Origin: Lepturacanthus savala
Lineage: Eukaryota > Chordata > Actinopteri > Scombriformes > Trichiuridae
Assembly: GCA_030544235.1 (NCBI GenBank)
Contig: CM060475.1
Location: 1,697,920 to 1,761,919 of the forward strand
Direction of reading: 5' to 3'
Length of the DNA stretch: 64,000 bases
The notes under the pieces were generated by a model. The model was not told where the DNA came from, ran no database searches, and saw only the letters and a program-made list of their open reading frames with translations. The position numbers and the translations under genes were made by a program. Below are positions 26,584-36,090 of the stretch, piece by piece (position 1 is the stretch's first letter; the number at the start of each line of letters is the position of its first letter).

Positions 26584-26685
26584 CTGCTGCCAGTTTTCCT
26601 CCAGCGACGGCATGGCGGAGAAGTAGCCGGTGTCGTGCACGAGCTGAAGTTCCTGAAAGATACTGTGGTTCGCCAAGACATCCAT
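26584..26685 (-). CDS. klf7: klf7 coding exon 1 (N-terminal activation segment)
   Basis: This codes for residues 1-34, starting MDVLANHSIFQELQLVHDTG and ending SLEENWQQ. This is the deeply conserved N-terminus shared by KLF6 and KLF7 (human KLF7 begins MDVLASYSIFQELQLVHDTG). The start is the ATG at 26685-26683, fixed by homology. The exon ends after CAG CAG and is followed by GTA, a donor at 26583-26582, in phase 0. Splicing to 718 restores WQQ-TCLELERYL. The segment is acidic/hydrophobic and is part of the transactivation region in the family. The exon is too short to stand out as an ORF. The predicted whole protein would be about 296 residues if the missing C-terminus has the usual length, against 302 in human. 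Confidence 0.97.
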
Positions 26686-27020
26686 GCTGACGCTCCGGGT
26701 TAACGGGGGTTGGGGAGGGAGGGAGAGAGAGAGAGAGGGGGGAGAGAAAACGAGAGCGATCCACGCGAAATGTGCCTCCTCTCTTGCCTCGTGTCACACC
26801 TCCGCGTCCACTCCTTTCATATTAGTCCGCGAGAGGAGGTCGGGATTGCTCGGGAGTCGCTGGGAACGTGGCGGTTTAGGGTCCCTGCGTACCTGCGCGC
26901 ATTATCGGACTCGGTGCGTAAAAGAGACTGGGAGGGCGATGGAGGCTCCATGCGTATCCGTGTTGCCAAAATAGACACTGATAGGGAGCCAAAGGAGGGG
27001 AGGAGCCACGCGTAAACGAA

Positions 27021-27030
27021 GGGGCGTGGC
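27021..27030 (-). promoter_or_regulatory. KLF/SP GC box GCCACGCCCC
   Basis: On the minus strand GCCACGCCCC contains CCACGCCC, the preferred KLF-family site. It is about 340 bases upstream of the klf7 ATG, so KLF auto- or cross-regulation is possible (inference). Confidence 0.45.
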
Positions 27031-27202
27031 TTAGTTTGTCAATCAACTGCCCCCCACCCACCCCCCACACTACCTCCGCTCCGTCCGTTTAAGGCGAATG
27101 GGCGGATGCGGGAGCCGTTGGAGCGTGCGGAGGGAGGGTGTGAGGGGGGGTGGTTCGGCGCATCCAGCCCTCGGGATTGGCTCGCGCGCCACGTCGCTCA
27201 AG

Positions 27203-27212
27203 CCAAATATGG
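27203..27212. promoter_or_regulatory. Perfect CArG box CCAAATATGG (SRF site)
   Basis: It matches CC(A/T)6GG exactly. A one-mismatch partner, CTATTTATGG, lies 24 bases away at 27227-27236 and also resembles a MEF2 or TATA-like motif. A CCAAT box is 23 bases on the other side. This cluster about 520-550 bases upstream of the ATG is promoter-like and suggests serum/SRF responsiveness. Confidence 0.5.
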
Positions 27213-27300
27213 GCTCGATAGGTGAGCTATTTATGGATGGGTATATTAGATTTGGAAGAAGGTCTGAAAGGCTAGTCTGAGAGGAGAAGCCCTGGTGTAA

Positions 27301-28748
27301 ACATCATGCGCTCCCAAAACCAGGAGCTGGAAACAGCATTAACAGCCTCCTATGCTGTTCCACTGTCAATATTTAATTATAACGAGATGCAGGATGAGGC
27401 ATTAGACCGTGGGGGTAAATATATTCCTCTTCTATTTCTGCAGAGACGCACGCTAATGCTTTAATAATGAGTTTAACGCACATTTATCACACTTAATGAC
27501 ACATAATTCCAGCGCTTCGCCTCTGTTATTAACACAAATGTGCCTAAAACGACTCCATGGTGCGCGCCACAAGTTGTCGTCCTTGATTAGAAGTTGTCCG
27601 ACAGTCGGGAGATGTTTATCCCGGCATGTGACAAAAATGTTACACTGCATGAAAACGGATGAATGGACTTCCTGCATGCGGCTCGTGTGCAGAGGAAGTA
27701 GGAAAAAAAAAAGGGATGGTGGGGTGAAAAAAAGTCCAGCGGCGTGTCTGCCGGAATGATAAATAAGTAGCCAAATCTTCCTCGATACGTCTTGTTTGGT
27801 CGGGTGAGTAATGCCGCTTATTCGCCCGCTCCGTGTAAAGCCATCAAAAAATTGTACACTTCCACACGGGGCTCAATAGTATTCCGTCTCACACACACAC
27901 ACGCACACACACACACAGTGTTGTAGAGGTCTGTAATCTCATTACAGTGCGATGGGAGGCTGGCTGAGGGCCCCGGCAACACGATTTACACGTGGCATTT
28001 TGGGAGGGAGAGCAGACGATGGAGCTCCCGCTGACATTTATCCGTTTGACACAACTCACTCTTGCCCCTCTTTTCCCGCTTCTTGTTTCCCGGGCTCAAT
28101 TTTTTTTTTTTTCCATCCCCCCCCCCTGCCCCGTGCTCTTTTTTTAAATCTTACCCCTTTCTCCTCATCTGTCTTTCCCTCTTTCTGCCACTCTCCATCA
28201 ACCCTCCATGACCCCCCCCCCCCTATAATCCCATACCAGGCCTATTTCACTTCCATGTGTATGTTCTGCAGGAATAGCGGGAATATGACAAAACACATGA
28301 CAGAGACGTGAACATAAAGAGAACAACGGCTGTGCCCCGGATGACTGAAGTGTAAAATATTTAGCAGATAAATCCTGTTATTTTTATGCAGCGTTCATGT
28401 GGTTCTCCGAGGGCGAGTCGGAGAGCCGCAGGAAAGGGAGGGTGGGAAAAAAAAAGGGTTACTGCTTACTGACACCGGGAGAAAAGACATATTCGCTCGC
28501 AGGAAACGTCCATTAACACGGAGCGTCTTTGGTGTGTCAGCGTGGCCTCAAAGTCAAAATGTACTTTAAGATGCACGCAAAGGGCGGAGGTTTCATCTGA
28601 GCGTCAGGACGGGAGGGTAATGCTGAGTTCAGGGTCCTCCCTCAGGACGGTTTTTTGGAGCGTCAAACATTTCATTTCCTGTTTCTCTTGGTGATTTTTT
28701 TTCCTGCACCGTGTCTTTATTATGTCTAAACAATACAACATTCAGACT
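27301..28748. other. Upstream flank without recognised gene
   Basis: 27300-27680 is single-copy and AT-balanced. CA tracts occur at 27891-27918. 28080-28230 is C/T-rich with C and T homopolymers and gives a spurious 119-residue ORF. 28320-28660 is single-copy. Confidence 0.4.
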
Positions 28749-28815
28749 AGTGATGGGAATTTCAGCTCTTTTCAGCGAGCCGGATCATTTGGCTCATCTT
28801 AGAAGAGCCGACTCC
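28749..28815 (+). mobile_element. hAT-like terminal fragment
   Basis: AGTGATGGGAATTTCAGCTC, TTTTCAGCGAGCCGG, ATCATTTGGCTC and AGAAGAGCCGACTC match the terminal region of hAT elements common in fish. A second copy is at 31570-31650. At 29232-29265 GGCTCTTTGAACCGTTCGCA may be the other end, in which case the family B piece at 28900-29200 lies inside it. Confidence 0.6.
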
Positions 28816-28899
28816 CCATTTTACCACTTATACCTTTTGTAATTCAGCCAAATTTAACACACATTCACGCTTGTGAATGCCTATAAAAACCTAAGCATA

Positions 28900-29200
28900 G
28901 AAATTAAAACAGGACAGCTATTGACATTTTCATTTTTTTCTTATTTACCCCCATTTAAGCCCAGATTACAGAGACTTCATGCATATAATTATATCAGATG
29001 AGTCACTAACAATTATGTTTTTCATTTTATTGTTGCCGCTTGCACAAATCTGCCCATAAACAAAAATCTATTTATCCCTTTTTAGGGGTTTTATCCTAGA
29101 GACGTGGATGATTAAATGGATATATATACAAATCAGGGTTGAAAATCCTAATAATCTGAATAAAATGACTCTTTCTGGGAGGGTTCTGGGATGTCCTATG
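28900..29200 (+). mobile_element. Family B element, central fragment
   Basis: ATTTAAGCCCAGATT, GAGTCACTAACAATTATGTT, GCACAAATCTGCCCAT, AACAAAAATCTATTTATCCC and CAGGGTTGAAAATC correspond to 7050-7290. The CRE position is not preserved. Confidence 0.75.
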
Positions 29201-29877
29201 AGAGAAACCACATGGAAACGTAATTTATGTCTCCTATCATGGCTCTTTGAACCGTTCGCAATCGTCATATTTTTGCATAGGCTACAAGAAGTTTGTGGGT
29301 AAAGGGTTGATTTGAGCTCCTCCTCCTCCTCCTCTTCATCCTAGCATGTGTGAATGTGCAGCCTCATGAGTCACATGAATCGATGTTTGAGCTCCGGGGC
29401 TCAACGCGGAGCTGAAACCTCAAGAAACTTCAAGAAGCAAAGTTCATTTCTCGTTACGACGTGGCCATATTGAAATCATTAAAGCGCGTTAAGGAGCGCC
29501 CATTAAAACTGATTAGGGTTACATATGCAAATATCTCTGCTTTACAGTGATGTTTTTTACAGTCCAAACAGTATGTGGAGCTGCTGTTCATGGCTAATTG
29601 CTGCTTAAAAACCTTCAGCACAACCTGAGGACATGTTTGAATATCGTTAAACTCCTAAGGACTGAAACAGAAACAGTAAAAAGATGGAATATCACTATTT
29701 AGTAGTGTTTTGTGTGATTATTTTATATTAAAACATGTAATGACAATGACATTATTACATTGTTATATCATTTTATCGTTGTAAATGTATTAATATCTCA
29801 ATAACCTGACTATAACACATCCGATTCTATGCAAACACACGTAGACTCTATATTAAAGCCAGTGTAGGAAGCTGTGA
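29201..29877. other. Upstream flank without recognised gene
   Basis: A CTC-rich tract at 29318-29340. 29345-29640 is single-copy, with AT-rich sequence after that. Nothing recognised apart from the possible hAT end at 29232-29265. Confidence 0.4.
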
Positions 29878-30165
29878 TGAACTATCGCATTAATCGCCAA
29901 CTATTTTGACAGTCAATTAATCGATTTGAGTCATTTTTAAGAATAAAATGTCCAAATTCTCTGCCTCCAGCTTCTGGAGTCTGATTATTTTCTGGTTTCT
30001 TCAGTCCTAAATGATAATAAATTGATGATCTTTGGGTTATGGACTGTTGATCTGGACAAAAAACAGGAATTTTAGGTTGAATCAGAACAGTGATTGACAT
30101 TTTACACCATTTTATGAACCAAAAAACAAATCAATTTCAATAATTAATAGATTAATAGACTATAA
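29878..30165 (+). repeat. Family F dispersed repeat, fullest copy
   Basis: CTATTTTGACAGTCAATTAA, TCGATTTGAGTCATTTTTAA, ATAAATTGATGATCTTTGGG, TATGGACTGTTGATCTGGAC, ATTGACATTTTACACCATTT and GATTAATAGACTA. These recur in order at 10395-10600 and, reverse-complemented, at 58430-58690. Confidence 0.75.
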
Positions 30166-31344
30166 TAATACTTGTTAGTTGCAGCCATACTTATTAGAAT
30201 TCCCAAATTTTGCAGTCAAGACTATAAAATGACCGATTTAGAGAAGTTGAAGCTGTTTTTGGTGCATCTGGCACGAGTTAAAACAAAATATGGATCCCTA
30301 CTTTTTTAAAAGCATTAACAGGTTCAGTCTGGTATTAAACATAAAGCTGTATTCTCTGCTACAGGATGAGATCATGGTCTAATATAGGCTGCGGATAAGA
30401 CGTCACAGCAAAACTATAAATTATATATATGTATATGTACACATCAAGGATAAAAATCAACTATAAAACATGCTGATGCTGCACTTACTGTAAAAGGATT
30501 TTAAGGGAACTTTGAACTTCATTTGAGGCTTTTTTTTTTTATCTACACGTTACGCGGTAGTATAATATTAGAGCTCACTTTGAAAATGTTATGCCACAAG
30601 TCTCTTCAAATTAATCACCCGTTTTATTTTACCAGCCCGTCTCCGGGACGACACTTTCGGGAAAGTTGCTGAAATCGCCGCCATCGGCGGGAATTAGCGG
30701 GACGCCGCACCGCGGCGCCCATCCTCCCGCTGCCCCGGGTCCGTGCATATCGCAGATAAAAAATAAGTGCTCGCCATTATCCACGGGCACACGGCATTAT
30801 ATTGTGGATGCTGACATTGCTCTTACCTGGCAGTTGGTGCTTTTACTATATTAATAATGGAGCAGGCGCCATCCATCATGGGGATATGAGGCTGCTAATC
30901 GTGTCAGCTCCCTGCATATTCACTACTTTCATCAAAAGAGGAGGAGAGGTGGAGGGAGGAGGGGGGAAGAAAAAGGGAGATAAACAAAGCAAGCGGAAGG
31001 GGGGGGGGGGGGGGGGGGGGGAGGGGGGGGGGAGAAAAACAGAGGACAAGAAGGGGAAAAGAGGGAGATGGAAGGGGACAATATCAATGTGCCGAACACA
31101 TGACAGATGCCCTTGGCCTTTTGCTGAATGGCTTCCCTGTTGGCAGGAGTTAACCAGTGTATTTAAACAGGACAAGACGAATGGGACCTCTACTCCCGCT
31201 GCTCACTGAACCAGCCCATTTCTATTCCAACTCACAGACTTCCCCCATGTGGGAATGCTAATAAGGTGAGCCGCCATTGGAAGGGGTTAAAAGAACGTCA
31301 GGAGGCCGGTTTGTTGTCATATTTGCGCCACTGTAACTTTCCAG
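30166..31344. other. Upstream flank; G-rich tract and conserved-like block
   Basis: 30166-30640 is AT-rich. 30640-30760 is GC-rich. 30945-31080 is an extreme purine/G tract, listed separately. 31080-31310 (CAATGTGCCGAACACATGAC, TTGGCCTTTTGCTGAATGGC, CCCCCATGTGGGAATGCTAA) is non-repetitive and conserved-element-like. Confidence 0.4.
30945..31080 (+). repeat. Purine-rich tract with long G run
   Basis: G/A-only sequence over most of 136 bases, including an uninterrupted G run of about 22 bases (30999-31020) and further G blocks to 31032. It could form G-quadruplex or triplex DNA. The run length may be affected by sequencing error. Confidence 0.9.
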
Positions 31345-32285
31345 TGTTTAACCTGTTTAGGCCTAAGAGCCTAAGTCTATGACTGACATTTTATACTTGT
31401 TTAAACTTGTTTTATTTTTTTCGAAGATTTCATCAAGTTGAGTCACTAACAATCATGTTATGTATCTATTTTTCCCTTTTTTACTGTTTTTATTGCAGAA
31501 AATAGCATTTTAATGGCTGTTATAGTTGCTACTTGCACAAATCTGCCCATTTACGTTATAATATTAAGAGTAGTGATGGGAGTTTCATCTCTTTTTAGTG
31601 AGCTGGATCATTTGGCTCAGCTCACTAAGATAAACTGGCTCCCAAACAACTCTCCATTTTCACAGTTTTGACTTGTGATTTGTATTTAAACACATACATC
31701 ACATATATATTTTAAATTTCAATAAATTGCCATAGCCGATTGCATAGAAATTAAAAAAAAGGAGTGTTTCCATATGGCAACAAATCTAGCATATTAGAAA
31801 ATAGAATAGAAAAATATCCATGAGCAAACGGGAGAATCCTGGTCATAAATTGTCCTCATAAATTGCATGTCCTTCAAAATAAAAGCCCCCTTTTCACGCC
31901 TAACTTTAAAAACCACTTTTACCATATGGTAACACTATGCAAGAGAGGGTTAAAATGTGACAATTCAATGAATATTCTATATTTTCCGAGTTGGCTTCTG
32001 CCTTGTGATGTCATAATATGCAAATTAGATGGGTACATTTAATCCTTAAACTTCAGGTCATTATTTCTCTAACTTACAGAAAGTCTCTATCTCTTACCAT
32101 AATATAAAATCATAATCTAAATAAAATGACGTCTTTCTGGGAGGATTTGACTTCAATATTCTCAGGAGGAAGGGACCGGAAGTTGATTGCATTTGGTAAC
32201 TTAAATTATTTGCTTACAGCCTTTTGTCTAAGTTGTCTACTATGATGTCATTTAAAAAAGAAGAAAAAGCCCAATGAGTAAAATT
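31345..32285. mobile_element. Family B element, rearranged copy with nested hAT fragment
   Basis: 31360-31555 is in plus orientation (CCTAAGAGCCTAAGTCTATG, GAGTCACTAACAATCATGTT). 31755-32100 is in minus orientation (ATGTCCTTCAAAATAAAAGC, AATATGCAAATTAGATG, TTACAGAAAGTCTCTATCTC). 32115-32285 is plus again (AAATAAAATGACGTCTTTCT, CTAAGTTGTCTACTATGATG, TGAGTAAAATTCATG). The hAT-like piece interrupts it. An inversion or nested insertion has scrambled it. Confidence 0.7.
31570..31650 (+). mobile_element. hAT-like terminal fragment nested in family B
   Basis: AGTAGTGATGGGAGTTTCAT, TTTTTAGTGAGCTGGATCAT, TTGGCTCAGCTCACTAAGA. It is related to 28749-28815. Confidence 0.6.
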
Positions 32286-33167
32286 CATGGAATTCCTTTA
32301 ATCAAGTCGATTAGCATTTAAAACAGCAGCAACCCGCTCCCAAAGTCCTACGACGATAGGACATCCACTTCTATCCACTTCGTTGTCTGTGTTTTCCAAC
32401 ATCTGTCCTGGAAACACGTCGACCACCCACGTAGATAAAAAAAAAGGGAATTTACCAGGGGATTGATGCGCCTGGTTAAATAAAGATATGATTTTTTTCT
32501 TTTTTTTTGGAAAACGCAGCCATATGTCTGCCGTATGCGCCGTCTCTTCTTTTGGCTCGGAGCCTCGGATGCAGAACATCCCGACGTTTTCCTCGCGCTG
32601 CTCTTCCGTAGAGGAGGAGGAGGAGGAAGGGGAGGAGGGTGTGGATAGAGAAGAAGAAGCCATGGGAGAAGTGAGATGGAGGTGGGCGAAGAGGAGGAGG
32701 AGGAGGTGGAGGAAGGGTGGATTTCAGAGCGACAGGCCGACTAAGGGAAGTGATAATGAGCGCTCGGGGCTGTCTCGGGGTGCAGGCTCCTTCCCACGCG
32801 AGATAGCTGCGAGGGAAGGAGAAGGGAAGGAGGAGGGGAAAAAAGGGTGCCAGAGAAAGTTCCCTCTCAGCTGGGTGATGTTTGATTCGGAAAAACACCA
32901 GCCAGCCGGTAAGGAGGCCATGAGGGGCAGCTGTTAAGTGCCAATTAGGCGATGATGAGTGGGAGACGGAAATACCCGCTTGCACACTCGCACTTCTGCA
33001 GAGCAGGCATGGGAGGAGTAGTCCAAAAGTGAAACAAATAGGGCCCTAATCCCTGTCAGGTTTTCACCACAGTCACGCTCTTCCTCGCCCTCCATCACCC
33101 CGGCTGCCTGTTAGGTAACAGCACGTCAGCGGCGGCTGGAACTGTGGAAATTTATGATCCATTAACC
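32286..33167. other. Upstream flank without recognised gene
   Basis: GAGGAGG- and purine-rich sequence at 32605-32720 and 32810-32860 gives long Glu/Arg-rich or Ser/Pro-rich ORFs on both strands. None resembles a known protein. 32930-33160 is single-copy. Confidence 0.4.
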
Positions 33168-33720
33168 TGTTAAAATCCCCCCAAAAAAACCTAAAACAGG
33201 AGCAGCGTTGAGTTTTATTCATGAGAAAACTTCAGCTACAACACTTAAAGTATTTGTATCTCGAGTAAAACACAATGTTCCTGTTACAGCATCAATATAT
33301 ATCATCAATAAGGAAATAGTTTAATATAATATCAGTCATAGGGCTACAACTCACCACTATTTTAATTTAGATTGTGTGATTATATAACTGGGTCCTTTAT
33401 AATCTCCTTAAATAATATATTCATGTTCTATAATGATCCTCAGTGTGATTTCTATGATTTTATTAACAAATAATTGACCTTTTGACCTTTTATCTTGTCA
33501 ATCATTGAACTTTGCATTGCAGATAATTTAGCTTATTTAAATTTTTTCCTGATTTTGGGTCAGTTTGGTCTAGTTTTTAGTTTTAAATAAAGGATTTTTA
33601 CCTGTAGAAAACGTTGAAGAATTCTTTTTATACCAGGTTTAAGTCCCTAACCTTTGTGGTTGTAGAGATATTCCATATTTATTATCATTTATATTAGGGG
33701 GAAAAATACTTTTACATGTA
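33168..33720 (+). repeat. Family E dispersed repeat, copy 2
   Basis: The counterpart of 24170-24700: TTGAGTTTTATTCATGAG, TTCAGCTACAACACT, ATATATCATCAATA, GATCCTCAGTGTGATTTCTA, TTGAACTTTGCATTGCAGAT and GTCCCTAACCTTTGTGGTTG-type sequence. It contains an extra ~70-base segment around 33375-33440. Confidence 0.75.
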
Positions 33721-35099
33721 TAATATAAGCAACAACACTATAAGCTGTGTCTGTGTTGTTATCGCAGATTATAAAACAGATTATCGCCTCTAAAGGCTGA
33801 TCAGTAAATCACTATGGAAAGATATCAGGATGCAGCCCCACATGTGGAACGCGTGCACAAGAAGGAAAAAAAAAAGAAGATGAGTGAATGGGAACCGCGT
33901 GCGTGTCAGCGAGACCACAGCTGTCCGTGAAACGTGGAATGCAGAAAGCATGAATTGCCCTTTTAGTTCTGTCTCCCTTTCGTCTGGCCTCGGCCCCTTC
34001 TGAAGGCCACTGAAAGGCACATTTTGTAAAAGCCTGCCGCATTATGCCAAAGGACAATGCCCGGTGTCAGGCGTTCCAATTAGCGGGCGAGCTCGCTCAC
34101 GTATTTAGTCCGTGACACAGAAAAATGATGAGGCTGGATGGGGAAAATGGAGCCACTGTTTCCTATTTTCATTCCGAATCCATTGTGTGTGCATGTATAT
34201 GGGTGTGACTGTGTGTCTTTCATGTTTGAGTGCATTCACGGGGGCGTGTGCATATTTGCATATGTGTACATCCTTATCTATACCTGCCCTGATGTGTGCA
34301 AAGGGGTCACGTTACAACCTACAAACTAGATCAGGCGGTGAAACAACAGGGAAAAGGAGGATATCCAGTTGCTGAATCATTTATTGGATCAGTCAGGACA
34401 TGGAGTGACTTGGCATAAAACAAGAGGTCAAGAAAACCACGGCTCCTATGGAGCTATAGGTAGCTGTAGCACATACTGACCTTGCTTGCAGAAGAAGAAG
34501 AAGAATTCAGCGCAAAAAAAAACCCTCAAAGCGACATGATTTTCGACATATCAACAGCTCAAATTACCTCGATAGATCCCACGATGGCTCCGCATGTAAC
34601 AGGCGCCGTTCGCCACCAGGGTCAGCGGCGGCGTACGAGTCTTTTCATGTCTGCGGCTCCCCGGTCAATCTCGTTTCTATGCACGCGGCGCATCCGAGGC
34701 CTTCGGTGATTTCCCCAACGGCTGCCGCCTCAGATCCGCCCCGCGCCACGCCGCGTTTTGTATATTCATGTGTGTACCTTCCTATCTTAATCCTAGCTAT
34801 TACTCGCATGGCTGGCCATGTCAAGGGGAGATTTGCTCACTCACAGTGAATGGGCCAATATTGACAGCACGCCCACCGCATCAGCGATCAGTGTAAGGGC
34901 TTAGCGCGCACTAGATTCGCAGGTTTGAAGCTGAATCCAATGAGGGAGATGTGTTGGGGAAAGCAATCCTCACAGGGAATCTATGCAAATGCTAAACGCC
35001 GGTGTTAAAGCGTCAGGAGTGATAATTCGACAGCGGGTGTTGTTGACTTACACGGTGGCCACGTTCTGCCGCTTTTAACAGTAGCCTACTGCGGATCAT
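33721..35099. other. Upstream flank with conserved-element-like blocks
   Basis: 33830-34110 and 34780-35000 are balanced, homopolymer-poor and non-repetitive (GCATTATGCCAAAGGACAAT; GGCTGGCCATGTCAAGGGGA; GAATGGGCCAATATTGACAG). They look like candidate long-range klf7 regulatory DNA. 34180-34310 has GT/TA-rich words. No gene. Confidence 0.35.
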
Positions 35100-36090
35100 T
35101 GTGTTTTTTTTCCTTTCTATTACACTGTAAGATGTACTTAAAGACCTATTTCCATAAATATCAGGTCGTCTTTTCTTTGTTTTGAAGTGTTGCTTATAAA
35201 AGCTTAAAGGAGCTGGGATTTCGCTGTCGCTGAGGATTTGTGGAGTTGACTGTTGGGCCAAAATCCATCCAAATGTAGCTGTAAATGTACCAGAATACAG
35301 GTCGATTGTGTCAACGTTCAGTGACATTTGGCCCCGGATCAGTTTTTTGTTAGACTATGATAAAATCTGATCTTAAAGGTTCAGCGTGTAATTTGTGGCG
35401 GTATCTAGTTGCAAGGATGGAGTAAATCTCAAAAGAAAAAGGCCTATTTTTATAAATCTAATATCAGGTCTTCCTTTCTTTGTTTTAAAACGTTGCTCAT
35501 AAAAACTTAAAGTATCAGGAATTTTACATTGTGGGTATCCAGCACCTACCTGGTTGTGGATTTGTGGAATTGACTGTTCAATTCATCAAAGCTTAATCTA
35601 AGGCCTATTTCCGTAAATCTAATATGAGGCCGTGCTTTCTTTGTTTTAAAGTGTTACTGATAAAAGCTTAAAGGATCTGGAATTTCACTGTGTGGGTATC
35701 CAGCACCTACACTAAGGATTTGTGGAGTTGACATTTGGCCAAAATCCATCCAAATGTAGCTGTAAATGTACTAGAATACAGGTCGATTGTGTCAACATTC
35801 AGTTAAATTTGGCCCCGGATCAGATGACTGTAGACTTTTGTTGGATTATAACAAAAACTGATCTTAAAGGAACAGTGTGTAGTTTGTGGCGACAGCTACT
35901 ACTCTTTAGTCTACTCCCAAGTTGTATGTTCTTCTCCATGCAGATAAAAACTCCAAATCTAAGGCAATAGAAACACAATTCTTATTTGGATAACAATTAT
36001 ATAACATTTAAGACAAATATTGGAATTCCATTTCTGCCAAGTCTGTTCCTCTAGATGTTGCTAAATGATGCTAACTCTTACACACTATAC
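35100..36090 (+). repeat. Family G local tandem duplication with third partial copy
   Basis: 35143-35342 and 35608-35820 share long identical pieces: TTCTTTGTTTT.AAGTGTT, ATAAAAGCTTAAAGGA, GATTTGTGGAGTTGAC, CCATCCAAATGTAGCTGTAA and ATACAGGTCGATTGTGTCAA. A third, shorter copy lies between them at 35442-35590 (GGTATCCAGCACCTACC, TGTGGAATTGACTGTTC). Flanking AAAGGTTCAGCGTGTAATTT and AAAGGAACAGTGTGTAGTTT look like the start of a widespread fish repeat. Confidence 0.8.

Larger units (their letters stand above)
26686..27300 (-). promoter_or_regulatory. klf7: klf7 5' UTR and proximal promoter, CpG-rich
   Basis: GC- and CpG-rich sequence directly upstream of the start codon. Reading on the minus strand it holds, from distal to proximal, a CArG-like CCATAAATAG (27236-27227), a perfect CArG (27212-27203), CCAAT in CCAATC (27180-27175) and a GC/KLF box GCCACGCCCC (27030-27021). 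The transcription start cannot be placed from sequence; the motif cluster suggests it lies below about 27170. An AG-rich tract at 26710-26745 is in the probable 5' UTR. Confidence 0.6.

Noticed and set aside
32476..32985. 169- and 149-residue ORFs on opposite strands
   Set aside because: They overlap each other and are driven by a GAGGAGG purine tract. Glu/Arg- or Ser/Pro-rich, with no family resemblance.
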